From assembly GCA_964509205.1 (NCBI GenBank), contig CAZDVW010000006.1, forward strand, positions 1 to 64,000: 64,000 nucleotides of DNA, in the 5' to 3' direction. Each line of letters starts with the position of its first letter. Position 1 is the stretch's first letter. The position numbers were made by a program, and so were the translations under genes. Below the pieces are notes generated by a model that was given only the letters and a program-made list of their open reading frames with translations, was not told where the DNA came from and did no database searches. Source of the stretch: Duodenibacillus sp964509205 (lineage in GTDB: Bacteria > Pseudomonadota > Gammaproteobacteria > Burkholderiales > Burkholderiaceae_F). Below are positions 44,357 to 53,699 of this stretch, piece after piece.

Positions 44357-45523
44357 TTAGCGAATCTGTTCGGCAATCACGGAAAGAATCTTCGGAGCCG
44401 CTCCCGTCACATCCTGTCGGCCGTCAGCCCCAGTCACCGTAAGCCGTGTGACATCGCCATCGGGCACCAGTCGAATCTGATACTCCGGAGCCTCAACGGG
44501 CTGGTCTCTATTGAACATATTCGTAAAGAAACCGCGTTCTGCCTTCTTCTTCGCTTCGTAGTCTCCGTCCAGATACTTCACGATAAAGAGACCCTTGCTG
44601 CGGTCACGGTCGGAAAGATTAAAGCCCGAGCGATCCAAGGCCAGTCCCGTTCGACGCCAAGCGCGGTCAAACGGCTCCTTAATGAGAAGCGCTTCAAGTT
44701 CTCCGGCCTCATTTTTAACGGGCTCAGAAATCGGCTCGTATTTGATTTCGGCTTGAGCCTCGAGTTTTCTTTGCTGCTCGGGCTTAAGATCGGGATTGAA
44801 TTCGGTTTCAAGCTTCAGAGCCAGGCGCGAAAGCATCTCGGCTTCCAACTGAGGATCCGAGGGACCGGGCTGCCAAACCGTCGAGTCGCCGTCACGCCCC
44901 GTGACAACCTCAACCATCTGCTTGTGCGAGATGTAAATATCCGTCGAGCCATCCTCGCAGCGTTCCATCCGGGCTCGGTACTGATCGCGCAATCCCGTGT
45001 CATAGACAAAGTCCATGATTTTTCCGAGAGTGGAGCGAATAATGTCTTTCGGAAGATTGGCTTTATTTTCTGCCCACTCGGTTTGCATCACGCCGGTCTT
45101 GGCATCCTGCGACTTAATTTCCAAACCGACGGAAGGCCAGAAATCTTGCAAAACCGGCCAAACGCGATCGGCGGCGGCCGTCACGTGCACATAGCGAATC
45201 TGTCCGTCGCGAACAACCTTGGCCGAAACCGTCTGTGGCAACACGGATCCGGCGCGTTCTCCGAGTCGCTCAGAAATGGCCTGATTGCGTTCATTTTCCG
45301 CATTGGCGCTCACAATCTGCGGACGATTCGGCAAGGTGAAGCGATCCGTGCGTTCAATACCGTCAAGATCCGGCGGAACGTCAAGCGGTGCGCGTGAAGT
45401 ACTCGACTCATATTCGGCACGTTGCGAAGGCATGTGAATGCCGATTTTCTCGAGCTGAGAACACCCAACGAGCGCAGAGACGGCGCACGCTAATACAGTA
45501 AACCGGAAAGTACGATTAGCCAT
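44357..45523 (-). CDS. bamC: Outer membrane assembly lipoprotein BamC
   Basis: 388 residues from the ATG at 45523, which gives a lipoprotein signal with lipobox LVGC (Cys20). The N-terminal BamD-binding segment (SSTSRAPLDVPPDL) and the two helix-grip domains (WPVLQDFWPSVGLEI; WRRTGLALDRSGF) fit BamC (NlpB). It is part of the BAM complex that folds outer membrane proteins. The gene lies about 155 bases after accD. Confidence 0.9.
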   Translation of the reverse strand: MANRTFRFTVLACAVSALVGCSQLEKIGIHMPSQRAEYESSTSRAPLDVPPDLDGIERTDRFTLPNRPQIVSANAENERNQAISERLGERAGSVLPQTVSAKVVRDGQIRYVHVTAAADRVWPVLQDFWPSVGLEIKSQDAKTGVMQTEWAENKANLPKDIIRSTLGKIMDFVYDTGLRDQYRARMERCEDGSTDIYISHKQMVEVVTGRDGDSTVWQPGPSDPQLEAEMLSRLALKLETEFNPDLKPEQQRKLEAQAEIKYEPISEPVKNEAGELEALLIKEPFDRAWRRTGLALDRSGFNLSDRDRSKGLFIVKYLDGDYEAKKKAERGFFTNMFNRDQPVEAPEYQIRLVPDGDVTRLTVTGADGRQDVTGAAPKILSVIAEQIR

Positions 45524-45678
45524 AGAAGTTACTTTATTCCTGTCAATAGAATATGAGACGTTGCTTTCGGCGTGAAAGCCTTGAATTCGAAACACCCCGT
45601 CCAACCATCCGCGCAGTCTAGCAAAAACAAGCGCCGGCGATTGACGTGAAACCCTTTCTTTCAAAATTAATAAACCGC

Positions 45679-46548
45679 TCATGCTCTGGCGGCTTTGCCT
45701 AAGATCTCGAGGATTTGAAAAATGACGCTTCTCATGTTGCGTCGGTCAACGATCATATCAACGGCACCGAGCTCGAGCAGTTTTTCCGACCTCTGAAACT
45801 CTTCGGGCAGTTTTTCCCGAACGGTTTGTTCGATCACGCGGGGACCGGCAAATCCGACGAGAGCCCCGGGTTCGGCAATAACGACGTCGCCTAAGAACGC
45901 AAATGAGGCAGAAACGCCGCCCATCGTCGGATCCGTCAGAACGCTGATAAAGGGAATCTTTTCCCGAGAAAGAGCGGCAACAGCTGAATTGGTCTTGGCC
46001 ATTTGCATCAGGCTGATGAGCCCCTCTTGCATGCGGGCTCCGCCGCTGGCGCAAAACACAATAAACGGAATGCGTTCTTTGAGACTGCGCTCCACGCCGC
46101 GCACAAAGCGCTCACCGACAACGCTTCCCATTGAGCCGCCCATGAATCCGAAGTCAAAGGCGGCAGCAACAACCGGCTCATTGCTGAGCGTCCCCCGCAT
46201 GACGATAATGGCATCCGTTTCTTTCGTCTTTTCCTGATAGGAAGCCAGACGCTCCGTATAAGGCTTCGAATCAACAAATCCGAGCGGATCACACGGAAGC
46301 ACCTCATTGCCGATCTCTTCATGCGGCCCCTTGCGGTCAAGAAAACTCTTTAAGCGATCTCTTGCGCCCATGCGCATGTGTTCGCCGCACTTCGGACAAA
46401 CCATCAGCGATTCGACCAAATCCTCGTTATAAAGAACCTGATCACAATGCGGACACTTCGTCCAAACGCCGCTCGGGATCGGGCTGCGCCGTTTTGTCGT
46501 GGTCTCAGCTGATGAAAATTTCGGAAGAATGCGTGTAATCCAACTCAT
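45679..46548 (-). CDS. accD: Acetyl-CoA carboxylase carboxyltransferase subunit beta
   Basis: 289 residues. N-terminal zinc ribbon with Cys32, Cys35, Cys51 and Cys54 (WTKCPHC...VCPKCGEH), then the crotonase-like carboxyltransferase core (VVAAAFDFGFMGGSMGSV, FVARG-type GERFVRGVE, CASGGARMQEG). It carries out the second half of malonyl-CoA formation with AccA. AccA is not in the window. Confidence 0.98.
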   Translation of the reverse strand: MSWITRILPKFSSAETTTKRRSPIPSGVWTKCPHCDQVLYNEDLVESLMVCPKCGEHMRMGARDRLKSFLDRKGPHEEIGNEVLPCDPLGFVDSKPYTERLASYQEKTKETDAIIVMRGTLSNEPVVAAAFDFGFMGGSMGSVVGERFVRGVERSLKERIPFIVFCASGGARMQEGLISLMQMAKTNSAVAALSREKIPFISVLTDPTMGGVSASFAFLGDVVIAEPGALVGFAGPRVIEQTVREKLPEEFQRSEKLLELGAVDMIVDRRNMRSVIFQILEILGKAARA

Positions 46549-46674
46549 GGGTAAAGAGCCGCTCCTTTTGATTCTCCACTCGATGAATCGCGTGTTTGCT
46601 CATTCTAATAAAACAGCGTAAGAGTTTACAATCGCTCCGGGAGTATGTGAATCCATTCTTGATCGGAGTCATTT

Positions 46675-47340
46675 ATGACGGCCATGCACTTTCTTGTCGT
46701 TGACGACCATGCCCTTATCCTGCAAGGGTTGGGTTTTCTGCTGCGCAGTAAATTTCCCAACGCAACCATTCACACGGGATCAAGTGCCGATGAGGCGCGT
46801 CGTTTGGTCGAACTTTACGGAGCCATGACCGATTTGCTCATACTCGACTTGGCACTGCCTGGCGTTGAGAAACCCACCGAACTCTTAGAAGAGATCGTGG
46901 CAAGAAACCCAACGCTCAAAATCCTCGTTCTCTCCGGTTTTTCCGACACAGAAGAAATTACCCGTGTTTTAAAACTCGGAGCGGCCGGCTTTGTGCCGAA
47001 GAGCCTCGAAACTGACACACTGACGAGAGCGGTCGACATTGTCTTAAAAGGAGGCGTGTATGTCCCGACCAAACTCTTGTCTTCCGCTCAAAACAAATGG
47101 TTTAATTCAAACGCAACATTGAAAGACAATGCCTCAGGGTTTCATCTGACGGAGCGGCAAAAAGACGTGCTGTTGTGCCTGGCTCGGGGTCTGCCCGTCA
47201 AGAGCATCTGCCGAGAACTCAACCTCTCGGAAGGAACGGTTAAAACGCATGTGACCGCCATTTACAAGACGTTTCATGCCAACAATCGAACGCAAGCGCT
47301 CATTGCGGCGAAGAAAGCCGGTTACGAAATCACGCTTTAG
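46675..47340 (+). CDS. NarL/LuxR-family response regulator
   Basis: 221 residues. Receiver domain with acidic Asp10/Asp11 and phospho-acceptor Asp58 (LLILDLALPG), and the conserved Lys in FVPKS. The LuxR helix-turn-helix (LTERQKDVLLCLARGLPVKSICRELNLSEGTVKTH) is at residues 155-210. No kinase gene is adjacent, but the orphan hybrid kinase at 49943-51790, 2.6 kb away, is of the type often paired with such regulators. An intrinsic terminator follows. Confidence 0.93.
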   Translation: MTAMHFLVVDDHALILQGLGFLLRSKFPNATIHTGSSADEARRLVELYGAMTDLLILDLALPGVEKPTELLEEIVARNPTLKILVLSGFSDTEEITRVLKLGAAGFVPKSLETDTLTRAVDIVLKGGVYVPTKLLSSAQNKWFNSNATLKDNASGFHLTERQKDVLLCLARGLPVKSICRELNLSEGTVKTHVTAIYKTFHANNRTQALIAAKKAGYEITL

Positions 47341-47360
47341 CTCACTTACCGAATGCGGCT

Positions 47361-47417
47361 CCCTGCTCATCCAAATCCAGCTCCGATGAGCAGGGCAACC
47401 CTTTCTGTTTTTATCGG
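47361..47417 (+). terminator. Terminator of the response regulator gene
   Basis: CCCTGCTCAT (47361-47370) pairs with ATGAGCAGGG (47386-47395), a perfect ten-pair stem, followed after some 16 bases by TTTCTGTTTTT. The U tract is loose, so it may be an inefficient terminator. Confidence 0.65.
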
Positions 47418-47521
47418 GATGAAGCTAAAAAAAAATTCTCGGATCATGCTGCTCTCCAAAGATTGAAAAACACCTAAAGTTGAAGCGTGTGTAAAAGATG
47501 TGTATAACCGGTGTGTATCAA

Positions 47522-47711
47522 ATGAATCGTTCCGAAGTCATCAACAAGCTTGAGGCTGATGGTTGGACGCTAGTTTGAGTAAATGGCGCCCACTGGTACT
47601 TTCGAAAGGCTGGATTCTGTCGAACTACGTGCGTTTACCCCTCCTGTAAAAGACATCCCGGTTGGGACATTGAGGGCAATCGAAAGGCAGACAAAAGTCA
47701 AACTCAAGTAA
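47522..47711 (+). pseudogene. hicA: hicA toxin pseudogene
   Basis: The first 18 codons read like HicA (MNRSEVINKLEADGWTLV) and meet a TGA at 47576-47578. Downstream the same frame continues as VNGAHWYFRKAG and then the similarity moves to another frame, which reads PPVKDIPVGTLRAIERQTKVKLK and stops at 47709, the typical HicA C-terminus. So one nonsense change and one frameshift have destroyed the mRNA interferase. The intact antitoxin hicB follows 53 bases downstream. Confidence 0.85.
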
Positions 47712-47764
47712 GTTGCATGAGGAATGTCGGTCAAGCATTCCGTCATTCTCTTAACGAGGAAAAA

Positions 47765-48172
47765 ATGCGCTATCCAATCGTTATTGAAAAAAGCAAAGAA
47801 TCAAATTCTTACGGTGTCATTGTCCCGGACCTTGAAGGATGCTTCTCTGCGGGGGATACGCTCGACAAAGCGTTTTCCAACGCCCTTGAAGCAGCGGTTG
47901 GCTGGATCGAATGCGAGATCGATGTCGGCCACGAAATTCCAGAGCCTTCAAGCATTGAGAAATACGCATCCAATCCAGAATATTCCGGTTGGATTTTCGG
48001 TTATATCGACATTCCTGCGGAACTACTCGACAGAAAAACAGAACGCATCAATGTTTCTATGCCGAAGAACATTCTCAAGCGTCTCGACGATTTGGCACGC
48101 GCATCGGGAAACTCTCGTTCTGGATATATTGCACAGCTCGTTTTGGACCGTTCTGCTGAATCACGTATTTAA
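47765..48172 (+). CDS. hicB: HicB-family antitoxin
   Basis: 135 residues from the ATG at 47765 with GAGGA upstream. N-terminal HicB RNase-H-like domain (YPIVIEKS..SYGVIVPDLEGCFSAGDT), C-terminal ribbon-helix-helix (INVSMPKNILKRLDDLARASGNSRSGYIAQLVL). HicB binds HicA and represses the operon. With its toxin gene dead it is an orphan that may still bind DNA or neutralise HicA toxins coming from elsewhere. Confidence 0.92.
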   Translation: MRYPIVIEKSKESNSYGVIVPDLEGCFSAGDTLDKAFSNALEAAVGWIECEIDVGHEIPEPSSIEKYASNPEYSGWIFGYIDIPAELLDRKTERINVSMPKNILKRLDDLARASGNSRSGYIAQLVLDRSAESRI

Positions 48173-48265
48173 CATATACAGAAACGCTTTTTGAATTTCT
48201 CCCCAAATCCCCAGATACCTGCTCAGGATTTGGCATCACGCCGATCAAAAACTCTTGATTGAACA

Positions 48266-48328
48266 ATGATCCCCGTCGCGGAGAAAGAGTACGAAGATTA
48301 CATCGAACAGCTAAGGAATAAACAATGA
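48266..48328 (+). pseudogene. Possible remnant of a HigB/RelE-type toxin C-terminus
   Basis: A 20-codon open stretch (MIPVAEKEYEDYIEQLRNKQ) just upstream of, and overlapping by ATGA, the XRE-like fragment. Toxin-antitoxin pairs of the HigBA type have this overlap. The upstream toxin body is not visible in any frame, so this is tentative. Confidence 0.3.
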
Positions 48329-48480
48329 GCACCTTAGAAGAACTGATTGCAAAAGAATCTCCTGAGTCCCAAAAGAAAATCAAGGAGCTCACGGAAGAAC
48401 TTGAAACTGAGTATTCTCTATTCAATCTGCGCAGAGACACCAGAGTTTCGCAAACAACCTTGGTCAAAAACATGAATTAG
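48325..48480 (+). pseudogene. Truncated XRE-type antitoxin fragment (HigA-like)
   Basis: 51 codons: TLEELIAKESPESQKKIKEL, then an RRDTRVSQTTLVKNM segment that looks like the first part of an XRE helix-turn-helix, ending in TAG. The antitoxin family usually runs to about 90-100 residues; here the second HTH helix and the dimer part are missing. Starts at ATG 48325. Part of the same decayed TA area as hicA. Confidence 0.5.
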
Positions 48481-48553
48481 CCAGTCTTCTCCTGACGACA
48501 ATCCGGCAAAACAGGCAGCGGCTTCACCGACTGACGAAACCAATCCTTTCGCC

Positions 48554-49816
48554 CTAAAGAGGATTATTTTCACGTCGATGACTTTCAATTGTCTTTGCCA
48601 CGTCAATGAGCATCGCATCTTCTCCAAAAGCGGTACCGACCATCAGTCCTATCGGTTTGTTGGAGATCTCGTTTCCAATGGGTACCGTTATTGAGGGTGC
48701 TCCTGAGATGGACCACCAATCCACAAATGACGTCGTTACAACCGCATCCGTCTCTGAGTCCTCGATTAAATCTGCGATCAGGGCTCGGGCCCGCAAGATG
48801 TTTTTCTCGGCTATAGCGTCAATCTCGTCGCAAGGCAACATCTCGAAATGCGCTGCGTCATCGAGTCGATTCATGCCAAAGGGGTGCGTATCGGGATGCG
48901 CTCTATAAAACGCATAGAGTTGAGCAAATGAGCTCGGCGTTGGCGGCGCTGCGTAACGCCCCAGAAGATCATCCATATCATTTCTGATATCGAGCGATGT
49001 GATGAGCTTATAGTCGAAATCTGTTTCTTTTGCCGATGCCTGGACAACATCAAATGCCTGACAAAACCAGGAAGGCAACGTCGAAATCATGTCTTGGCTT
49101 CCTAAAAAGGCCAGCCGAAGCCGTCCGCTCTTAGCTTGGCGCTTTCTCTGGTTTACTTGTCTTTGCCGACAAAATTGCGTTATCGGGTCTTCCGGGTCTA
49201 AACCCGTCATCATCTCTGCAATGCATTGGGCATCAGACACGTTTCTGGCGATCACTCCGGGCGTATCAAAATGATGTGAAATCGGGATGATGCGACTTCT
49301 TGAAATCAGTCCGCGCGATGGCTTATACGCCACTACTGCGCAAGCCAGCCCCGGCATCATCAGACTTCCTCGAGTTTCCGTTCCGAGCGCCGCATCGCAA
49401 AGCCCGGCCGCAACCGCCACGGCCGAGCCGCTACTTGAGCCTTGCGGCGGAAAATTGCCGTGCGGATTCTGAGGGAAACCGCCGAGATGCGAATAACCGA
49501 GATCGGATTTGGCGGTTGTCACAAAACCGGCCAATTCCGTCATTGTCGTTTTGCCGAAAACATCGCAATCAGCCTCGCGCAACAAACGCACGCAATGCGC
49601 ATCGGGAAAATGCAGCTCTTGCAACGCCTTTGAACCGGCATGCGTCGGCATCCCCTGTGTACCGATATTGGCCTTTGCCAGAATTCGGAAACGGGCATCG
49701 ACACTCGGTTCGCGCCAAACATGAACCGCGTGAATCTCGTGAGCATATCGCTGCAAACGAGCCGTCATAACGGCTGCATCAAGCGGTTGGTCAATGGGAA
49801 ACAGCACGGAACTCAT
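48554..49816 (-). CDS. Amidase-signature family protein
   Basis: 420 residues. The Ser-cisSer-Lys triad is in place: Lys48 (AKANIGTQG), Ser127 (GSSSGSAVAVAAG) and nucleophile Ser151 (GTETRGSLMMPG). Family members hydrolyse amides, including indoleacetamide, aryl amides or Glu-tRNA in GatA; this one is shorter than GatA and has no gatB/gatC next to it, so a small-molecule amidase is likely. The C-terminal part is Asp-rich and less typical. The substrate is unknown. No signal peptide. Confidence 0.85.
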   Translation of the reverse strand: MSSVLFPIDQPLDAAVMTARLQRYAHEIHAVHVWREPSVDARFRILAKANIGTQGMPTHAGSKALQELHFPDAHCVRLLREADCDVFGKTTMTELAGFVTTAKSDLGYSHLGGFPQNPHGNFPPQGSSSGSAVAVAAGLCDAALGTETRGSLMMPGLACAVVAYKPSRGLISRSRIIPISHHFDTPGVIARNVSDAQCIAEMMTGLDPEDPITQFCRQRQVNQRKRQAKSGRLRLAFLGSQDMISTLPSWFCQAFDVVQASAKETDFDYKLITSLDIRNDMDDLLGRYAAPPTPSSFAQLYAFYRAHPDTHPFGMNRLDDAAHFEMLPCDEIDAIAEKNILRARALIADLIEDSETDAVVTTSFVDWWSISGAPSITVPIGNEISNKPIGLMVGTAFGEDAMLIDVAKTIESHRRENNPL

Positions 49817-49942
49817 GGCATTGCCTCTGTGTTGACAAAATGTGATGACGACCTCATGGAGACTTTGTCCGAGTTTAACAAAGCGCGTTTGAAGCCAAAT
49901 AGCCGTTTCTTCCGTCTGCCGTTAAGAAAGCCGTCGGCGAAA

Positions 49943-51790
49943 TTACGCTTTATCCGCCTTCGACTGCGAGATGACCGTGTTAAGGGCATTAGAAAGCGTC
50001 TCGGCAGCCACTGGCTTTTGCAGCAAAAGCGGCATCGGAAAGGGCTGAGAAAGCGATTTCTTATCCAGTTTTTCGTACGCCCCCAAAAGTATCTCTTTGG
50101 AAACGGCCGTCAGAAGAATTCCCGGCACAGGCTTATTGGCCGTCGTCGTCACCAAGAACATCGTCTCAAGTCCGTTCGGAAAACCGTCGCCGAGGTTAAA
50201 GTCACTGACAAAAGCGACAAGCGTCCCTGCCTGAGCTTCCCGAATCACGCGCTCAACAAACACAGAATCCGGTGCCGCCGATGAGAGAACATTCGCACCG
50301 AGGCTTTTCAAAATGGCTTCTAGCGCTTCGCGTACGATATCGTTGTCTTCCAAAAGCGCTACCGTTCCCTCGATCGTGGTCTCAACGATCTGGCGCTTTT
50401 GCGGTTTAGCGGCAACGCCTTCTTTCAACGGTTCAGCCAAAAATGTCAATCCGAACACCGTGCCGCTTCCGAGTTCGCTCTCAACCGTAATCGGAACGGA
50501 AAGGCGTCCGGTCAATCCCTTCACAATGGAAAGCCCCAAACCGTACCCCTGCGTCTTTGCCTTAGCACGCTGGCCGCGGAAAAACGCATCAAAAATTCGG
50601 CTTTTTTCCTCCGGAGCAATGCCCGGTCCGTCATCGGCAACAAGGATTTCAACGCGTCCCTCTCCGGCTGCTTTGGCCTCAAGTTTGACCGTCGAATTCG
50701 TATAACGCATGGCATTGGTAAGCAGATTTCTCAAAATCCGCTCCAAAAGCGTTCTGTCGCAATCGATGCAAACTGTAGCGGGCTGTGAGGAAAACTTGAG
50801 TCCCCGATCTGCGCAAACCGCAGAGAACTCGGTTTCAAGTTCCGAAAAGAGTTCCGGGATGGAAATGCGCTCGATATTGACCGTAATTTGACCGGACTCA
50901 ATGCGGCTTACTTCCAAGATTTGCTCGACCAAGGTTGAAATGTTCGTCGCACAGGCCTCGATCTGCTCAAGAGCCTCTCTGTCTGTCCCCTTCAGACTTC
51001 CCTTCAAAATCTGTAAATAGATTCCCAATGCCTGCAGGGGTTGCCGAAGATCGTGGTTGGCACCGGCAAAAAACTGCGTTCGCAATTCCGAAGCGGCTGC
51101 CGTCGCCTTCCTGGCGCTGTCGGCAAGCGTCTTTTCCGCTTTAAGACGGGTAACCAGCCGCTCGTTTTGTGCATTTCGAATGACGGAAAGGACAACAATT
51201 TCATTGAGTCGCCTTCCTGAGTAAAGAACAAACGAGGTGATGACAATCAGGATGATGCACGTGATGACCTGACCGACGCCATGCGCAGAGGCAATTCCGA
51301 AAAACATGGGCGTTAAGGCTAGGAGCGTAAATACGGTTAAGCTCGGAAGCCAACACGAAAACACGGGCCACGAGGCAAACACAATCGCAACAATCACGGC
51401 AACGACAACCACCTCGTCCATCGACTGCGTCGGAGACAGAAAGACCGAACCGGCAAATCCCCAAACGAGTCCGGGAACAACGGCTAAGAGCATCCAAACC
51501 CGCAGCCAGCGCCGGACATGCCGCTCTCGAAAGCAATCGTTGCGAAACCGCCGCCGAAATGCCGCTCCTGCCCAAATGGCCAGCAGAGCCGCCACGGCCC
51601 AGCCGAAAACAAGATCTGCGTTCAGCGTCGCCCGAAAATACGACACAAGGGTAAAAACCCCGAGCGCCTGACTGAAAAGACTCACCGCCTGCAGGCGAAG
51701 AGACTGGGAAATCTGTGCGACAAGCACGCGCGAGGCATACCGAACAGGCGTCCAGCCAACCAAACGTTTAATCGAAAGAGGAATCCGCAC
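49943..51790 (-). CDS. Hybrid sensor histidine kinase with C-terminal receiver
   Basis: 615 residues. N-terminal membrane domain with several segments (residues 25-190), no periplasmic sensor loop, so it may sense the membrane or an internal signal. Kinase core: H box FAGANHDLRQPLQALG (about residue 246), N box NLLTNAMRYT, G boxes DDGPGI and GYGLGLSIV. The receiver (residues 475-605) has LLEDND and DFNLGDG. The NHDLRQPLQ H box is typical of betaproteobacterial kinases paired with LuxR regulators; the regulator at 46675 is the candidate. LdcA lies two bases upstream. Confidence 0.9.
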   Translation of the reverse strand: MRIPLSIKRLVGWTPVRYASRVLVAQISQSLRLQAVSLFSQALGVFTLVSYFRATLNADLVFGWAVAALLAIWAGAAFRRRFRNDCFRERHVRRWLRVWMLLAVVPGLVWGFAGSVFLSPTQSMDEVVVVAVIVAIVFASWPVFSCWLPSLTVFTLLALTPMFFGIASAHGVGQVITCIILIVITSFVLYSGRRLNEIVVLSVIRNAQNERLVTRLKAEKTLADSARKATAAASELRTQFFAGANHDLRQPLQALGIYLQILKGSLKGTDREALEQIEACATNISTLVEQILEVSRIESGQITVNIERISIPELFSELETEFSAVCADRGLKFSSQPATVCIDCDRTLLERILRNLLTNAMRYTNSTVKLEAKAAGEGRVEILVADDGPGIAPEEKSRIFDAFFRGQRAKAKTQGYGLGLSIVKGLTGRLSVPITVESELGSGTVFGLTFLAEPLKEGVAAKPQKRQIVETTIEGTVALLEDNDIVREALEAILKSLGANVLSSAAPDSVFVERVIREAQAGTLVAFVSDFNLGDGFPNGLETMFLVTTTANKPVPGILLTAVSKEILLGAYEKLDKKSLSQPFPMPLLLQKPVAAETLSNALNTVISQSKADKA

Positions 51791-51792
51791 AC

Positions 51793-52755
51793 TTACCTCC
51801 CTGGTGCATGAAGCGGAAGCACCGAACCCACATCGGCCGAAAGATGCACGGTTGCCTCCGAAAGCGTCAATTGCGCCGCAACGCCCACAGGAATCGTCAC
51901 ACAGTCCGTGATGTGTCCGAACGGAAGCCCTGAAATCATCGCAACGGAGTAACGACGGCCGATATAGTCGAAAGCGTCCGATAGCGTGTAGCGACCTCGC
52001 CCGACGCCGGCAGCCCGATCGGCTCCCGTAAAAGAGCCGAGCAAAACAACATTCTGTTTTTCTAAAACGCCTGCCTCACCCAATTGCAACAGCATCCTTT
52101 CAATGCGGTAGGCGGGCTCTGCCACATCTTCTAAGAAAAGGATTCCGCCGGAAACTCTCGGGAAATACTCCGTTGAAAGGAGACTGACCAGTACGGAGAG
52201 ATTGCCGCCCCAAAGCATCCCCTCGGTCTGGAAAGACGCCCCCTTCTCTAAAAGCGCCCCTTGAAATCGCAACTCGTACCGGTCGGACTGAAAAGCCGTA
52301 AGAAACGATTGATCGCGAAACGCACTCTCAAGGGCAAAAGCCGCCGCACACGGTCCTTGCCAACTCGGCTTTTGGATCTTCGATAAAAACGCCAAGTGAA
52401 GTGCCGTAATGTCCGACAATCCCATCAAAGGGGCCCGTGCCTTTCTTAGTCTTTCCCAATTTAAAAGTGAAAGAAGTCGCCCTGCGCCATACCCGCCTCG
52501 CAAAGCCAAAACCAAGTCCGTCTTCTCATCGAGCAATGCCGCTTCCAGCGCATCCGTTCGCTCCTGATCGCTTCCGGCGAATCGCTTCACGTTGCTTCGG
52601 ATGTTGCTTGCCTCAGAAACACGCCAGCCAAGATCCGTCAAACGGTTTTCAGCGCGATTGAAGCGTTCGAAATCAAAGGCATCCGTATTGTCCGGCTGAA
52701 CCAAACTGCGGGAAGGACTCACGAGCGTTAAGGCCGGCATCGGTTTCTGAATCAT
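51793..52755 (-). CDS. ldcA: LD-carboxypeptidase (peptidase S66)
   Basis: 320 residues. The S66 fold shows RGGYGAGRLL, the nucleophile Ser in GLSDITALH and the WGGNLSVL motif; the Glu and His of the triad fall later (FLEDVAEPAYRIER and PFGH). LdcA removes the terminal D-Ala from the muropeptide tetrapeptide during cell-wall recycling in the cytoplasm. Its start overlaps the tadA stop by four bases. Confidence 0.92.
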   Translation of the reverse strand: MIQKPMPALTLVSPSRSLVQPDNTDAFDFERFNRAENRLTDLGWRVSEASNIRSNVKRFAGSDQERTDALEAALLDEKTDLVLALRGGYGAGRLLSLLNWERLRKARAPLMGLSDITALHLAFLSKIQKPSWQGPCAAAFALESAFRDQSFLTAFQSDRYELRFQGALLEKGASFQTEGMLWGGNLSVLVSLLSTEYFPRVSGGILFLEDVAEPAYRIERMLLQLGEAGVLEKQNVVLLGSFTGADRAAGVGRGRYTLSDAFDYIGRRYSVAMISGLPFGHITDCVTIPVGVAAQLTLSEATVHLSADVGSVLPLHAPGR

Positions 52756-53687
52756 GGTCCTGGCTCCCTATCCCGTCGTCTTGCGGTAAAAAAATCGGTG
52801 AGAAGCGAAGCGCATTCTTCTTTTAAAACGCCGCCGGTAAAAGAGACTTTGTGATTAAGATCGGCAAAATCCTGCAGCACGAACGCTCCGCTCAAGGCGC
52901 CGGCTTTTGGGTCATCCGCTCCCCATACAACGCGTCTTATGCGTGCCAAAGCGAGGGCTGCGGCACACATCGGACAGGGCTCGAGCGTAACGTACAGCGT
53001 CGCGCCCGTGAGACGCTCGGATCGACGCTTTTGGCAGGCCGCGCGAATGACAGAAATTTCTGCGTGTGCCGTCGGGTCATGCGTTCCGATAACGCTGTTT
53101 CCCGCTTGCGCCAAAATCTCGCCGTCAAGAACCAAAACGGCACCGACGGGAACTTCGCCTGCCTTGAGCGCTCTCTTTGCCTCCGCAAGAGCCGTTTGCA
53201 TCATCCGGCAATCCAAAGACGGATCCATCTGAGCCGCATACGCTGCATTCACGGTGCGGTTTTTCTCTTGAAGCCGAGCGCGAATCCGTTCTCTTTGCAC
53301 TGTTTTTTCGATTTCTTTCTGTTTTAAGAATTGTCGTGCTGTTTCGCAATCCCAACCGACGGCAATGTCCAGTGAAAAATGAACGGCATCTGCGTCACAG
53401 GCAACACATCCGGTTTCAGAGAGTTCGTCAAGAAGCTCCTCGGACGTCGCCTGAAGCCAAGAAGCCTCGTTGTAAAGAAAAATCTCCAGTGCTGCTAAAA
53501 ACTCGGATTGAGAAAAATGCGTTGTTTTTCCAGCTTCGCTCACAAAAAAGAGAGCTGCCGTCAGAAAAGCCTTCAAAACCTCGTCTTTTTGGGCTAGGCG
53601 CTTCAGGCCAATGCCGCGCATCACGGACGCTTGCGACAGAGTCTGAAGCGTCGAATCCGTAAACGTAAGCGTCGTGACCTGCGGCAT
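52752..53687 (-). CDS. tadA: tRNA-specific adenosine deaminase TadA with long N-terminal extension
   Basis: 311 residues; usual TadA is about 150-170. The deaminase domain starts near residue 160 (TALAEAKRALKAGEVPVGAVLV) with zinc and catalytic motifs HAE (TAHAEISVI) and PCPMC (EPCPMCAAAL). It converts A34 to inosine in tRNA-Arg(ACG). The first 155 residues (FLTAALFFVSEA, a CVACDADAV pair, then a charged helix) are not part of TadA and unfamiliar to me. A start at Met156 or Met163 would give a standard TadA, so the extension may be a fused upstream coding region. Overlaps ldcA. Confidence 0.88.
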   Translation of the reverse strand: MPQVTTLTFTDSTLQTLSQASVMRGIGLKRLAQKDEVLKAFLTAALFFVSEAGKTTHFSQSEFLAALEIFLYNEASWLQATSEELLDELSETGCVACDADAVHFSLDIAVGWDCETARQFLKQKEIEKTVQRERIRARLQEKNRTVNAAYAAQMDPSLDCRMMQTALAEAKRALKAGEVPVGAVLVLDGEILAQAGNSVIGTHDPTAHAEISVIRAACQKRRSERLTGATLYVTLEPCPMCAAALALARIRRVVWGADDPKAGALSGAFVLQDFADLNHKVSFTGGVLKEECASLLTDFFTARRRDREPGP

Positions 53688-53699
53688 GTGCCTGTCCGA

